Shown here piece by piece: positions 54,401 to 60,854 of a stretch of 64,000 nucleotides of DNA. Numbering within the stretch: the stretch's first letter is position 1; each line of letters begins with the position of its first letter. The DNA lies in the NCBI GenBank assembly GCA_905182175.1, contig CAJJAT010000003.1, forward strand, positions 62,001-126,000, given 5' to 3'. Position numbers and translations under genes: made by a program. The notes under the pieces are model-generated. The model was not told where the DNA came from and did no database searches. It was given only the letters and a program-made list of their open reading frames with translations. This stretch comes from Flavobacteriales bacterium UBA1494. Its GTDB lineage: Bacteria > Bacteroidota > Bacteroidia > Flavobacteriales_E > Vicingaceae.

Positions 54401-54611
54401 AAGTTTCCAGTATACTTTGCCTGATGATGGAGTTGCACAGATTCAATTTTTTGACGCACTTGGTAGAGAACGAAAAAATGGATTTTCTAAGCAGCAGGAA
54501 GAAGGGTTTTATTCAACTGTTATTAATTTAGTGGATTTTACTAGAGGAATATATTATTATCGTTTTATATTTAACGGAAATGTAAAGACTGGAAAGTTTA
54601 TGGTAAAATAG
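48489..54611 (+). CDS. Giant T9SS-secreted surface protein with duplicated halves and PKD domains
   Basis: 2040 residues. The signal peptide MRILKSVFILCLHLVTLISFGQ fixes the start; 14 further codons back to 48447 would precede it. Two similar halves, offset by about 825 residues, each hold an FN3-like region (about 24-110; 850-935), a LamG-like jellyroll (about 114-313; 940-1140, sharing YGPFSG/FGPFSG and RVFNGGF) and Ig-like modules with LWSTG and CxxD patterns. PKD domains follow (NWSFGDSS, NWHFGNGDS, DWNFGD, LWKFGTGD). The C-terminus (about 1955-2040) is a T9SS type A sorting domain (TLYPNPVEDLLSFQY, GIYYYRF...GKFMVK). Likely a cell-surface adhesin or glycan-binding protein; the ligand is unknown. 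It lies inside the polysaccharide cluster. Confidence 0.93.
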   Translation: MRILKSVFILCLHLVTLISFGQSNSLVFPKNGQTLSSNFTIDWNSNEQSDQYNLRIATDPNFNTIVADYYQAPSSKLFQININDILYWKVYYLNSSIVIDSSDISMFSVFAPSDLDSLNLWVKADSNVVISNGTISQWGDLSDSLSDLLQSSVTRQPVIVNNGINNLPVIDFDAVNDRLQTTVDLSKKNFSISSVYSSKVQSSGIRMVNGTTNWIYGPFSGVHRVFNGGFVGGKAVVANKFVIHTAVSRNDTLNNYVNSIYYGQRKNSYSPGILTVGDNPINGQVAEMVIVNGELLEANRVVLDNYLMDKYAPPINLGKDMDICSLPIQLSAYKDSYSGYIWSNGSTDSIISISSSGKYYVTVTDIFDRVSVDSVIIQQDTVNFVVDLGSDTVICQGQNIRLEAGNHLYSYQWNVNSNESTITIDTTFNYKVTVADCKGNISIDSVLVTVSDPAFNLGADTSICFSDSLIVNPSRMFSGASYLWSTGSIASSISVFVRNNYALTVTDQFTCVFFDTLFVNSDSTIYNINIGNDTSLCNGNQVGLIPPLANIDGYLWSTNSVDSFITVNTTQKYYVTVSKRGCMNTDSISITIKGDAPISDFNFTGQCNQGTTLFVDNSTDPQGINIKTYNWSFGDSSFAPLKDPAHYYTLPGIYDVTLNVTNDSNCSGTSKKNVEIYSKPTSSFTNQLSCEIDSTFFMNTSVVLTDTISNYHWNFGVGGILSDTSSLVNASFIFPQDSTHFVRLEVETINGCKDTLSKVIFVNSKPEVSFSFLGTIIGDSTKFTNTSTIGKGVISTYTWNLGNGLTTMDINPKNLYANKGVYFIQLDALSDSGCFEIFTDSIKIIDPPPTFKTIFPKNNQSLSADVDFVWNTTDSANNYILELAQDSAFTIVIMSQNVIGQQLLVSNTYPFGKYYWRVKSLRNSVTIDTTNISAFQFFNPSAIDSLNLWIKADEGIVDVNNKIQSWFDLSDSSIILTQLDSSKRPVIQNNALNGFPVVSFDNVNDQLTTPLNIVGRDFLISSVYNTKEQNRGISFIRGASNWIFGPFSGFYRVFNGGFLLGKPVEPFKYVLQTAASVDDTTSNYVNSQLFGSRKNSFSPGLLTIGANAINGNVAEIIIVNGKSSDAERESIDNYLLDKYAPPVNLGADIKVCSFPDSIKLSMDYVESFLWSNGDTASSLVVVKEGKYLVTVTDIFDRESIDSVYFILDTANFELNFPYHDTTICLGDKIEVTAGPNNYSYNWSTGETSSKIELSRNFNYVVTVTGCRGQVAMDSINLIINSPSFDLGADTTICHNEIIVIQPDSVFSNVNYLWSTGELSNLILADTTNSYYLTIEDQYSCSFSDTIRVTIDSSMFDLTLGEDTTLCAGNVINLINPNTSISSYLWSTGSINSTTLVDTMGAYKLQVSNGRCQVSDTINILIKGKAPVADFEFQNLCFGDSLSFVDSSKVAVINDTIINWNWHFGNGDSQLLQNPRYRYVQRGRYSVLLEIETDKGCFDSISKLVEINPLPIANFNIQQSIVCAKSRVFHQDSSFISGGLISDYDWNFGDILNNQNTSTAKNPFHTFDTVGNYNILLKVTSNLGCFDSVQKTLFVNSSPIPNYTIDGFCIGDSITLSEQVAYAGLDSIEYFWTIRALGGNFTTDRRMNPKLKFINSGDYDIGLRARNTIGIFEWCEASFKDTITLFDSPMADFVIPEICENDSFEISNFSMPIADILKYRYILNQTDTFNISNPKISGKLPGKYPLGLLISDVNSCKDSIVKQLEISQKPKIQFTILNNNSGVPFNIDLQNRSLSSSSYLWKFGTGDTSPDEEPNYVYSDTGTFQITLIGSTPSGCIDSTSENAFALSKFIDASLTKLFLTENTLGDIEVSFQILNSGFNTINNLLMSVDLNNEFEFREFFSTNLYSGRSDGFRMDATFIPNAGRKIDYVCVRIFAVNGISDSIVLNNELCELGFNDELSITLYPNPVEDLLSFQYTLPDDGVAQIQFFDALGRERKNGFSKQQEEGFYSTVINLVDFTRGIYYYRFIFNGNVKTGKFMVK

Positions 54612-54620
54612 ACTTTGTTA

Positions 54621-55754
54621 CTAGTTTACCTCTTTTATTTTTTCAATTACTTTGATCTGTTCTTCTATTGTGATATCTGTGTAGAAAGGTAATCTAAGTA
54701 AAGTTTCTGAAAATTTATTACAGTTATCAAGCCTAGGTCCCAAGTATTTATCGCTATAAAACGAACTGGAGTGTAATGATATATAGTGAAATACTGCTAA
54801 AATTTCATTCTTCTTCAAATGTTGAATTGTTTTTGCTCTATCTTCTTTAGAGTTAAACGAAAGGTAAAATAAATGAGAATTGTTATTGGAATATTCAGGA
54901 ATTTCAGGAGTCAAGAAAAATTTAGAACTACCCTTCAAGTTGTTTAAATAATAATCCCATATTTTTTTTCTCTTCTTTTGAATCGAATTAATAGATTGTA
55001 ATTGAGCGGCAAGAAAAGCCGCTGTAATTTCCGAGGGTAAATAGGACGATCCAATGTCCACCCATTCGTATTGATTAACTTCTCCTCTAAAGAAGGCTGA
55101 TCGGTTAGTTCCTTTTTCCCATATAACTTCTGATCTTTCAATAAATTGAGTGTCATTTATCGCTAACAATCCACCTTCGCCTGATATTATGTTTTTTGTC
55201 TCATGGAATGAAAAGGTTGCTAAATGTCCAATACTACCTAATGCTTTTATTTGTCCATTAGGAAAGGTATAATTTCCTTCAATAGCTTGAGCAGCATCCT
55301 CAATTACAAATAAGTTGTATTTTTTTGCAACATGCATTATTTTAAACATGTTACAAGCGATTCCTCCATAATGCATAGGAACTATTGCTTTTGTTTTTGA
55401 TGTTATTAGGGCTTCTATTTTATCTTCATCCATTCCTGGATGATTTATTTTACTATCACAGAAAACAATTTTTGCTCCTCTTAACACAAATGCATTCGCA
55501 GTCGAGACAAAAGTATAAGAAGGCATAATTACCTCATCTCCAGGTTTTACGTTGATTAATATTGCAGACATTTCTAAGGCTGAAGTGCAAGAATTTGTTA
55601 GTAGAGCCTTTTTTAATCCATATCTTTTTTCAAAAAACTGTTGACAAATGTTTGTAAAATGACCGTTACCTGATATCTTTTGATTTAGTATGGCTGTATT
55701 TATAAGGTCAATCTCATTACCGGTTAAATATGGTCTATTAAAGGGAATTTTCAT
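54621..55754 (-). CDS. wecE: dTDP-4-amino-4,6-dideoxygalactose transaminase (WecE/RffA type)
   Basis: 377 residues. It is a PLP-dependent DegT/DnrJ/EryC1 aminotransferase that makes dTDP-4-amino-4,6-dideoxy-D-galactose (dTDP-Fuc4N precursor). Near-diagnostic matches to enterobacterial WecE: PGDEVIMPSYTFVSTANAFVLRGA, EDAAQ, SFHETKN with PLP lysine Lys187, EKGTNRSAFFRGEV and DIGSSYLPSE. The supply of dTDP-4-keto-6-deoxyglucose needs RmlA/RmlB, which are not in the window. It is separated from the rest of the locus by the T9SS gene and converges on it with a nine-base gap. Confidence 0.93.
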   Translation of the reverse strand: MKIPFNRPYLTGNEIDLINTAILNQKISGNGHFTNICQQFFEKRYGLKKALLTNSCTSALEMSAILINVKPGDEVIMPSYTFVSTANAFVLRGAKIVFCDSKINHPGMDEDKIEALITSKTKAIVPMHYGGIACNMFKIMHVAKKYNLFVIEDAAQAIEGNYTFPNGQIKALGSIGHLATFSFHETKNIISGEGGLLAINDTQFIERSEVIWEKGTNRSAFFRGEVNQYEWVDIGSSYLPSEITAAFLAAQLQSINSIQKKRKKIWDYYLNNLKGSSKFFLTPEIPEYSNNNSHLFYLSFNSKEDRAKTIQHLKKNEILAVFHYISLHSSSFYSDKYLGPRLDNCNKFSETLLRLPFYTDITIEEQIKVIEKIKEVN

Positions 55755-55851
55755 AGATAGTATAGAACTCTATATTTTATTAAATTTTATGTAATTACTT
55801 CTATCAAATTTATTTAATTTTATTAATGTTTTAACATTAAATTTCTACTTA

Positions 55852-56427
55852 ATGCACATCATTTTCGCCACTCAAAACCAAAATAAAGTATTCGAAATTC
55901 AAAACCAAGTGGGCAAGGAGCACGCTATTGAATCATTGCTTGATTTGAACTACCTTGATGAACTAGAAGAAACGCAAGAAACGCTAGAAGGCAATGCATT
56001 ACAAAAAGCTCGATTCGTTTATCAAAAATTTGGAAAAGCTTGTTTCTCAGACGATACTGGACTTGAAGTTGAGCTAATAAATGGAGAGCCGGGCGTCTAT
56101 TCTGCTCGTTATGGTGGTCCCGAAAAGTCATTTGAGAAAAATATGGACTTAGTTTTATCGAAGCTAGAAGGCATCGATAACCGAAAAGCACAATTTAGAA
56201 CGGCTATTGCGTTTATTGATGAAAGGGGAAAAGAGCACTTATTTGAAGGTATTTGTAAAGGAGAAATATTGAAAGAGAAAATAGGGGATGGAGGATTCGG
56301 ATATGATCCAATTTTTCGTCCAGATGGTTTTCAAGAAACTTTTGCTCAATTGAGCTTAGAGATTAAAAATAAGATTAGTCATAGAGGCTTGGCCGTAAGT
56401 AAATTGGTTGAATTTTTAAAAGCTTAA
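55852..56427 (+). CDS. rdgB: Non-canonical purine NTP pyrophosphatase (RdgB/HAM1)
   Basis: 191 residues. It hydrolyses dITP, dXTP and ITP to clean the nucleotide pool. Family landmarks: IIFATQNQNKVFEI at the start, ETLEGNALQKA, SDDTGLEV (66-73), GVYSARYGG and GDGGFGYDPIF with KNKISHRGLA near the C-terminus. Length and motif order are normal. It opens a plus-strand run of five to seven genes right of the polysaccharide cluster and is divergent from wecE. Confidence 0.96.
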   Translation: MHIIFATQNQNKVFEIQNQVGKEHAIESLLDLNYLDELEETQETLEGNALQKARFVYQKFGKACFSDDTGLEVELINGEPGVYSARYGGPEKSFEKNMDLVLSKLEGIDNRKAQFRTAIAFIDERGKEHLFEGICKGEILKEKIGDGGFGYDPIFRPDGFQETFAQLSLEIKNKISHRGLAVSKLVEFLKA

Positions 56428-56461
56428 TTGAATCCGTAATTTTACACCTCAAAATAAATGT

Positions 56462-56896
56462 ATGCAAGCAAAAATAAATACTGACAAAGGAGAAATGCTC
56501 GTTGAGTTTTACGAGAAAGATGCTCCTAAAACTGTAGAAAATTTCGTAAAATTATCTAAAGATGGATACTATGATGGATTAACTTTCCACAGAGTAATTC
56601 CTGATTTTGTAATTCAAGGAGGCTGTCCTGATGGAACTGGGGCAGGTGGTCCGGGTTACTCAATTGATTGTGAACTTGACGGTGAAAATCAGTTTCATGA
56701 CAAAGGAGTACTTTCAATGGCTCATGCAGGAAAAAACACGGGAGGTTCTCAATTCTTTGTTTGCCATAGCAGAAACAATACAGCACATTTAGATCGTGTT
56801 CATACTTGTTTTGGAAAAGTAATTGAAGGATTAGATGTAATAGATGAAATTAAAGCAGGTGATAAAATCAACAAAATTGAAATTATAGAAGCGTAA
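56462..56896 (+). CDS. ppiB: Cyclophilin-type peptidyl-prolyl isomerase
   Basis: 144 residues, the minimal cytoplasmic cyclophilin (PpiB-like) with no signal peptide. Active-site segments are intact: [20 protein letters not shown] (Arg and Phe of the catalytic pocket), [15 protein letters not shown] and [15 protein letters not shown]. It catalyses cis-trans isomerisation of proline bonds during folding. It starts 34 bases after rdgB and is followed four bases later by the DUF3127 gene. Confidence 0.95.
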   Translation: MQAKINTDKGEMLVEFYEKDAPKTVENFVKLSKDGYYDGLTFHRVIPDFVIQGGCPDGTGAGGPGYSIDCELDGENQFHDKGVLSMAHAGKNTGGSQFFVCHSRNNTAHLDRVHTCFGKVIEGLDVIDEIKAGDKINKIEIIEA

Positions 56897-56900
56897 GGTT

Positions 56901-57290
56901 ATGAGTTTAGCAGTAAAAGGAAGAATTAAGGCCATTCTAGATGTAGAGAGTGGAACAAGTAAAGCAGGCAAGGCCTGGAGAAAGCAATCATTCGTTGTAG
57001 ATACTGGTGCACAATACAATCCGGATGTTTGTTTTGGAGTATTTGGTGATGATAAATTAGACATGTTGTCGAAATTTCAAGCAGGAACAGAAGTTGAAGT
57101 TTCTTTTAACGTTTCCTCAAGAGAGTACAATGGAAAGTATTATCATAACATAGATGCTTGGAAGATTGATCCCATTGGAAGCCAAGCGCCGGCGGGGGGA
57201 AATACTCCTCCACCTTCAATGAATGAGCCTGCATCTTTGAATTCAGCTGATATCAGTGCTGATACTGATGAGGACGATTTACCTTTCTAA
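56901..57290 (+). CDS. DUF3127 OB-fold-like protein with SSB-type acidic tail
   Basis: 129 residues. The N-terminal about 85 residues (SLAVKGRIKAILDVES, WRKQSFVVDTGAQYNPDVCFGVFGDDKLDML, GTEVEVSFNVSSREYNGKYYHNIDAWKI) match DUF3127, a Bacteroidota family with a predicted OB-fold. After a Pro/Ala/Gly linker the protein ends in DTDEDDLPF, closely like the SSB C-terminal tip (DDDIPF) that recruits DNA-repair and replication proteins. Single-strand DNA or RNA binding is therefore inferred, not shown. It starts four bases after ppiB. Confidence 0.88.
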   Translation: MSLAVKGRIKAILDVESGTSKAGKAWRKQSFVVDTGAQYNPDVCFGVFGDDKLDMLSKFQAGTEVEVSFNVSSREYNGKYYHNIDAWKIDPIGSQAPAGGNTPPPSMNEPASLNSADISADTDEDDLPF

Positions 57291-57300
57291 GTAATTTTAT

Positions 57301-58311
57301 TTGGATTCTTTAACTCAAATTGTACTTGGTGGGGCTATTGGTGAAGCTGTTCTTGGAAAAAAAGTCGGCAACAAGGCTGTTCTTTGGGGTGCAATAGGAG
57401 GTACAATACCCGATTTAGATACAATCCCTGGTTTATTTATAGACACTGTTAGTCGTCTAGAAATTCATCGGGGATTTTCGCATTCTATTGTTTTTGCCAT
57501 TCTTTTCTCGCCGCTTTTCGGATTTATCATATCTAAAATTCATCAAAAAAAACCTGAGGCAACTTGGTGGGGTTGGACTCAATTAATGTTCTGGGCAATA
57601 TTTACACACCCACTACTAGATATTTTTACCACTTGGGGAACACAGCTTTTTTGGCCATTAGAGTGGCGCATTGCAATTCAATCTGTATTTGTGATTGATC
57701 CAATGTATACATTGCCATTTTTAATTTGTTTAATCGCTGTTCTTTTCTTAAAAAGGAGTAATCCAAAGCGGATGAAATGGAATAGAGTAGGGCTTATTGT
57801 TAGTTCAATTTACCTCACTTCAACAGTTGGTTTAAAGTTTTATGTTGATAAAGTTTTTGAATCTTCCTTAGAGGAAGGAGGCTACGATTACAGTAGATTC
57901 GATAGTCGACCGACTCCTTTAAACGCTATTTTATGGACATCAAACACAGAGCTTGAAAATTCATTTTTAATAACCTATTATTCGGTTTTTGATCAGGGTA
58001 AAACGTTAACCTATTTTCAGTTTCTAAAAAATGAGCAATTGCTGAATCCCTATCGAAATGATCCTAAGGTAGAGCGATTAATTCAATTGACAAAAGGGTT
58101 TTACACCATAGAAAAAACCAAAGATGGGATAGCAATGAATGATTTACGTTTTGGGCTATCCGAAGGTTTTGATAATGGTAAAGGCTCCTTTGTTTTTACC
58201 TACAACATTTCTAAGAAGAACGGAGAATTACTAGTGGAGCAAAAGAAACAGAGCTTAAAAGGAGTTGAAAATGTCGTGGCAGCGCTTTGGGGTAGAATAA
58301 AAGGTATTTAA
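57301..58311 (+). CDS. YdjM-type membrane metal-dependent hydrolase
   Basis: 336 residues. The N-terminal membrane domain has the family start MDSLTQIVLGGAIGEAVLGKKVGNKAVLWGAIGGTIPDLDTI and the metal-ligand candidates HRGFSHSIV and THPLLDIFTTWGTQ. The C-terminal half (about 185-336) is soluble. YdjM-like proteins are predicted hydrolases; the substrate is unknown. The start codon is TTG: the family begins with exactly these residues and no ATG lies nearby. It starts ten bases after the DUF3127 stop. Confidence 0.88.
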   Translation: MDSLTQIVLGGAIGEAVLGKKVGNKAVLWGAIGGTIPDLDTIPGLFIDTVSRLEIHRGFSHSIVFAILFSPLFGFIISKIHQKKPEATWWGWTQLMFWAIFTHPLLDIFTTWGTQLFWPLEWRIAIQSVFVIDPMYTLPFLICLIAVLFLKRSNPKRMKWNRVGLIVSSIYLTSTVGLKFYVDKVFESSLEEGGYDYSRFDSRPTPLNAILWTSNTELENSFLITYYSVFDQGKTLTYFQFLKNEQLLNPYRNDPKVERLIQLTKGFYTIEKTKDGIAMNDLRFGLSEGFDNGKGSFVFTYNISKKNGELLVEQKKQSLKGVENVVAALWGRIKGI

Positions 58312-58393
58312 AAGAGTACCGTTTATATAAAACCAGCAATACAATTAAATAATAATTTTCAACTTTATATTCTGTCTTTCTAGTATATTTATA

Positions 58394-60853
58394 ATGAGGT
58401 TTTTCGTAGTGTTTTTAGTGTTTTTGTGTACTTCGAGTTACGCTCAAATTGATGAGATTCAAAAACTAAATTTGAAGGTTAGATTTACTAAAACTGCACC
58501 GGAAATAGATGGTGTAATAGATGATGAATTTTGGTCTACAGTATCTTCAGTAACGGATTTTAAACAAACGACTCCAAATCCAGGTCAACAACCAACTTAC
58601 CAAACAGAAGTCAAGTTAACTTATGACGATGAAGCGCTATATATAGCTGCACGCATGCATGATAATCCGGATAGTATAAATATCTTTTTAACAGAAAGAG
58701 ACCAGATTGGAAATTCAGATTTTTTCTTTATCGCCTTCAATACTTACCGAGACGGAATTAATGGGGAAGGATTAGGAATAACACCGTCTGGAGTCCAGTT
58801 TGATACAAAGTATTCTAACAATGCCGAGAGTTTAAGTTGGGATGTTGTGTGGGAAACAGCTACGACTATTGATAAAAAGGGTTGGACAGCTGAGTATAAA
58901 ATACCATGGTCTGCTTTGAGATTTCCAGAAGTAGAGGAACAGTTTTGGGGTATTAACTTTGGAAGAGAAATTAGAAGAAATAGAGAGCGTTCTTATTGGA
59001 ATTTTGTTGACCCTATTGTTGATGGCTTTTTAACCCAAACTGGTTTTCTTACAGGGATTAAAAATATTAAACCCCCTGTTCGGTTGTTCTTTTTTCCATA
59101 TGCATCTGCTTACGTTGAAAATAATTCGTCTAACGGCAAGTCATTTAGTAATTCTCAGAATATTGGAATGGACGTAAAGTATGGTTTAACTGATGCATTC
59201 ACGATTGACATGACTTTGATTCCTGATTTTGGTCAAGCAAGGTTCGATGATCAAGTTTTAAATCTGTCTCAGTTCGAGGTCCAATTTAATGAGAATAGAC
59301 AATTTTTTACAGAAGGGGTGGAGCTATTTAACAAAGCTGGGTTATTCTATTCAAGAAGAATTGGGGGAACTCCCTTTAATGTGGCGAAAAATAATCAATT
59401 GGACAGTTTAGAGCGCTTTACAACAAATCCCGGCCAAAGTCAGCTGTTAAATGCAACAAAAATATCTGGACGAACAAATGGAGGGTTAGGAATTGGAGTT
59501 TTTAATGCAATTGAAGGCAATACATTTGCGGAAATTGAAAACGGTGAGACAAAAACCAAAAGAAAATTGCAAACAAATACATTAACGAATTACAATGTTT
59601 TAGTGCTTGATCAGGTCATTCGGAATAACTCATTTGTAACGTTTACCAATACAAATGTAATACGACAGGGTCAAAATCGAGATGCTAACGTGAGCCAAAT
59701 CGATTTTCAATTGGCGGATAAACGCAATAAATTTGCTGTTGGTGCCTCAGGTTCATTAAGTAACCAACTCGAAAATGGGGAATTGAATACAGGTCAGAAA
59801 GGGGCCTTTTCTTTTGAGAAAATTAGTGGAAACTTTACTTATTCACTATCTCATGAAATTATAACAGATAAGTTTAACCCCAATGATTTAGGGTTTCAAA
59901 ATATCTTTAACATACAAGAAACTGTTGGGTTTGTTCGATTTCAAAATTACAAGCCTAAACGATTCTTTAATTTTTGGAGACACGATGTAGACATAACTTA
60001 TTTACGAATATTTAAGCCTGATCACTTTGCGAATCTAGGGGCTTCTTGGGAAACTGTTTACGGCACAAAAAGCTTTCATGCATTTGGATTAAATGCAGGT
60101 GTTGAACCAATGAATACCTTTGATTTTTTTGAAACACGAACCTTCAATCAGTTTTATAGTTTCCCAAAAAATGCGTGGTTCGGAGGATTTATTTCAACCG
60201 ATTATAGCAGGCCTTTTGCTTTTGATATTCGGTATCAAAATAGAGTGTTTGATGAGTCGGGGAGGTATAATACGCGGTTGAATCTATCTCCAAGAATACG
60301 GCCTAACGATAAGCTGTTTTTTGTTTTTGATTTTGTTAGAGAGCAGAATGAAAATGAGATTGGTTATGCCATATCAGCAAACGGCCCCTCTCCAGGTGAT
60401 TCAATCACTATGGGACGAAGAGATATAGATGTTCACATTAGTGCAGTTAACGCGAGTTACATTTTTAATAATAGGATGGCATTAAATTTAAACTTACGTC
60501 ATTATTGGTCTACAGCTACATACGATAAACTGTATTGGTTAAATGGTGAAGATGGGTCATTAGACGAGATTGTTTTTAATGAAGGAAAGAAAGCCTCAGA
60601 TATTTTGGCGGAAAATACGAGCTTCAACGCATTTAATATAGACCTTGGATTTCGTTGGAGATTTGCTCCTGGTAGCGATATAAATGTGGTGTGGAAAAAT
60701 GTTATCGAAAAAAGAGGGGATCCTTTGGAAAGAAATTACTTTCGGGATGTAGAGCAAACTTTAAATTCACCCCAAATTAACAATTTATCTATTCGTATTT
60801 TGTACTTCATAGATTATTTAAGTTTAAAAAAGTTGAACAGAAAGAATATATAA
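58394..60853 (+). CDS. DUF5916 outer-membrane protein with CBM9-like N-terminus
   Basis: 819 residues. The signal peptide (MRFFVVFLVFLCTSSYAQ) leads into a carbohydrate-binding-like domain (about 30-195: APEIDGVIDDEFW, DDEALYIAARMHDNPD, WTAEYKIPWSALRFP). The DUF5916 barrel follows (about 230-819) with FTEGVELFNKAGLFYSRRIGG and a C-terminal strand-rich part ending ILYFID. Members are predicted outer-membrane beta-barrels of unknown substrate. The gene stands next to a large inner-membrane protein that starts one base after its stop. Confidence 0.9.
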   Translation: MRFFVVFLVFLCTSSYAQIDEIQKLNLKVRFTKTAPEIDGVIDDEFWSTVSSVTDFKQTTPNPGQQPTYQTEVKLTYDDEALYIAARMHDNPDSINIFLTERDQIGNSDFFFIAFNTYRDGINGEGLGITPSGVQFDTKYSNNAESLSWDVVWETATTIDKKGWTAEYKIPWSALRFPEVEEQFWGINFGREIRRNRERSYWNFVDPIVDGFLTQTGFLTGIKNIKPPVRLFFFPYASAYVENNSSNGKSFSNSQNIGMDVKYGLTDAFTIDMTLIPDFGQARFDDQVLNLSQFEVQFNENRQFFTEGVELFNKAGLFYSRRIGGTPFNVAKNNQLDSLERFTTNPGQSQLLNATKISGRTNGGLGIGVFNAIEGNTFAEIENGETKTKRKLQTNTLTNYNVLVLDQVIRNNSFVTFTNTNVIRQGQNRDANVSQIDFQLADKRNKFAVGASGSLSNQLENGELNTGQKGAFSFEKISGNFTYSLSHEIITDKFNPNDLGFQNIFNIQETVGFVRFQNYKPKRFFNFWRHDVDITYLRIFKPDHFANLGASWETVYGTKSFHAFGLNAGVEPMNTFDFFETRTFNQFYSFPKNAWFGGFISTDYSRPFAFDIRYQNRVFDESGRYNTRLNLSPRIRPNDKLFFVFDFVREQNENEIGYAISANGPSPGDSITMGRRDIDVHISAVNASYIFNNRMALNLNLRHYWSTATYDKLYWLNGEDGSLDEIVFNEGKKASDILAENTSFNAFNIDLGFRWRFAPGSDINVVWKNVIEKRGDPLERNYFRDVEQTLNSPQINNLSIRILYFIDYLSLKKLNRKNI

Positions 60854-60854
60854 A

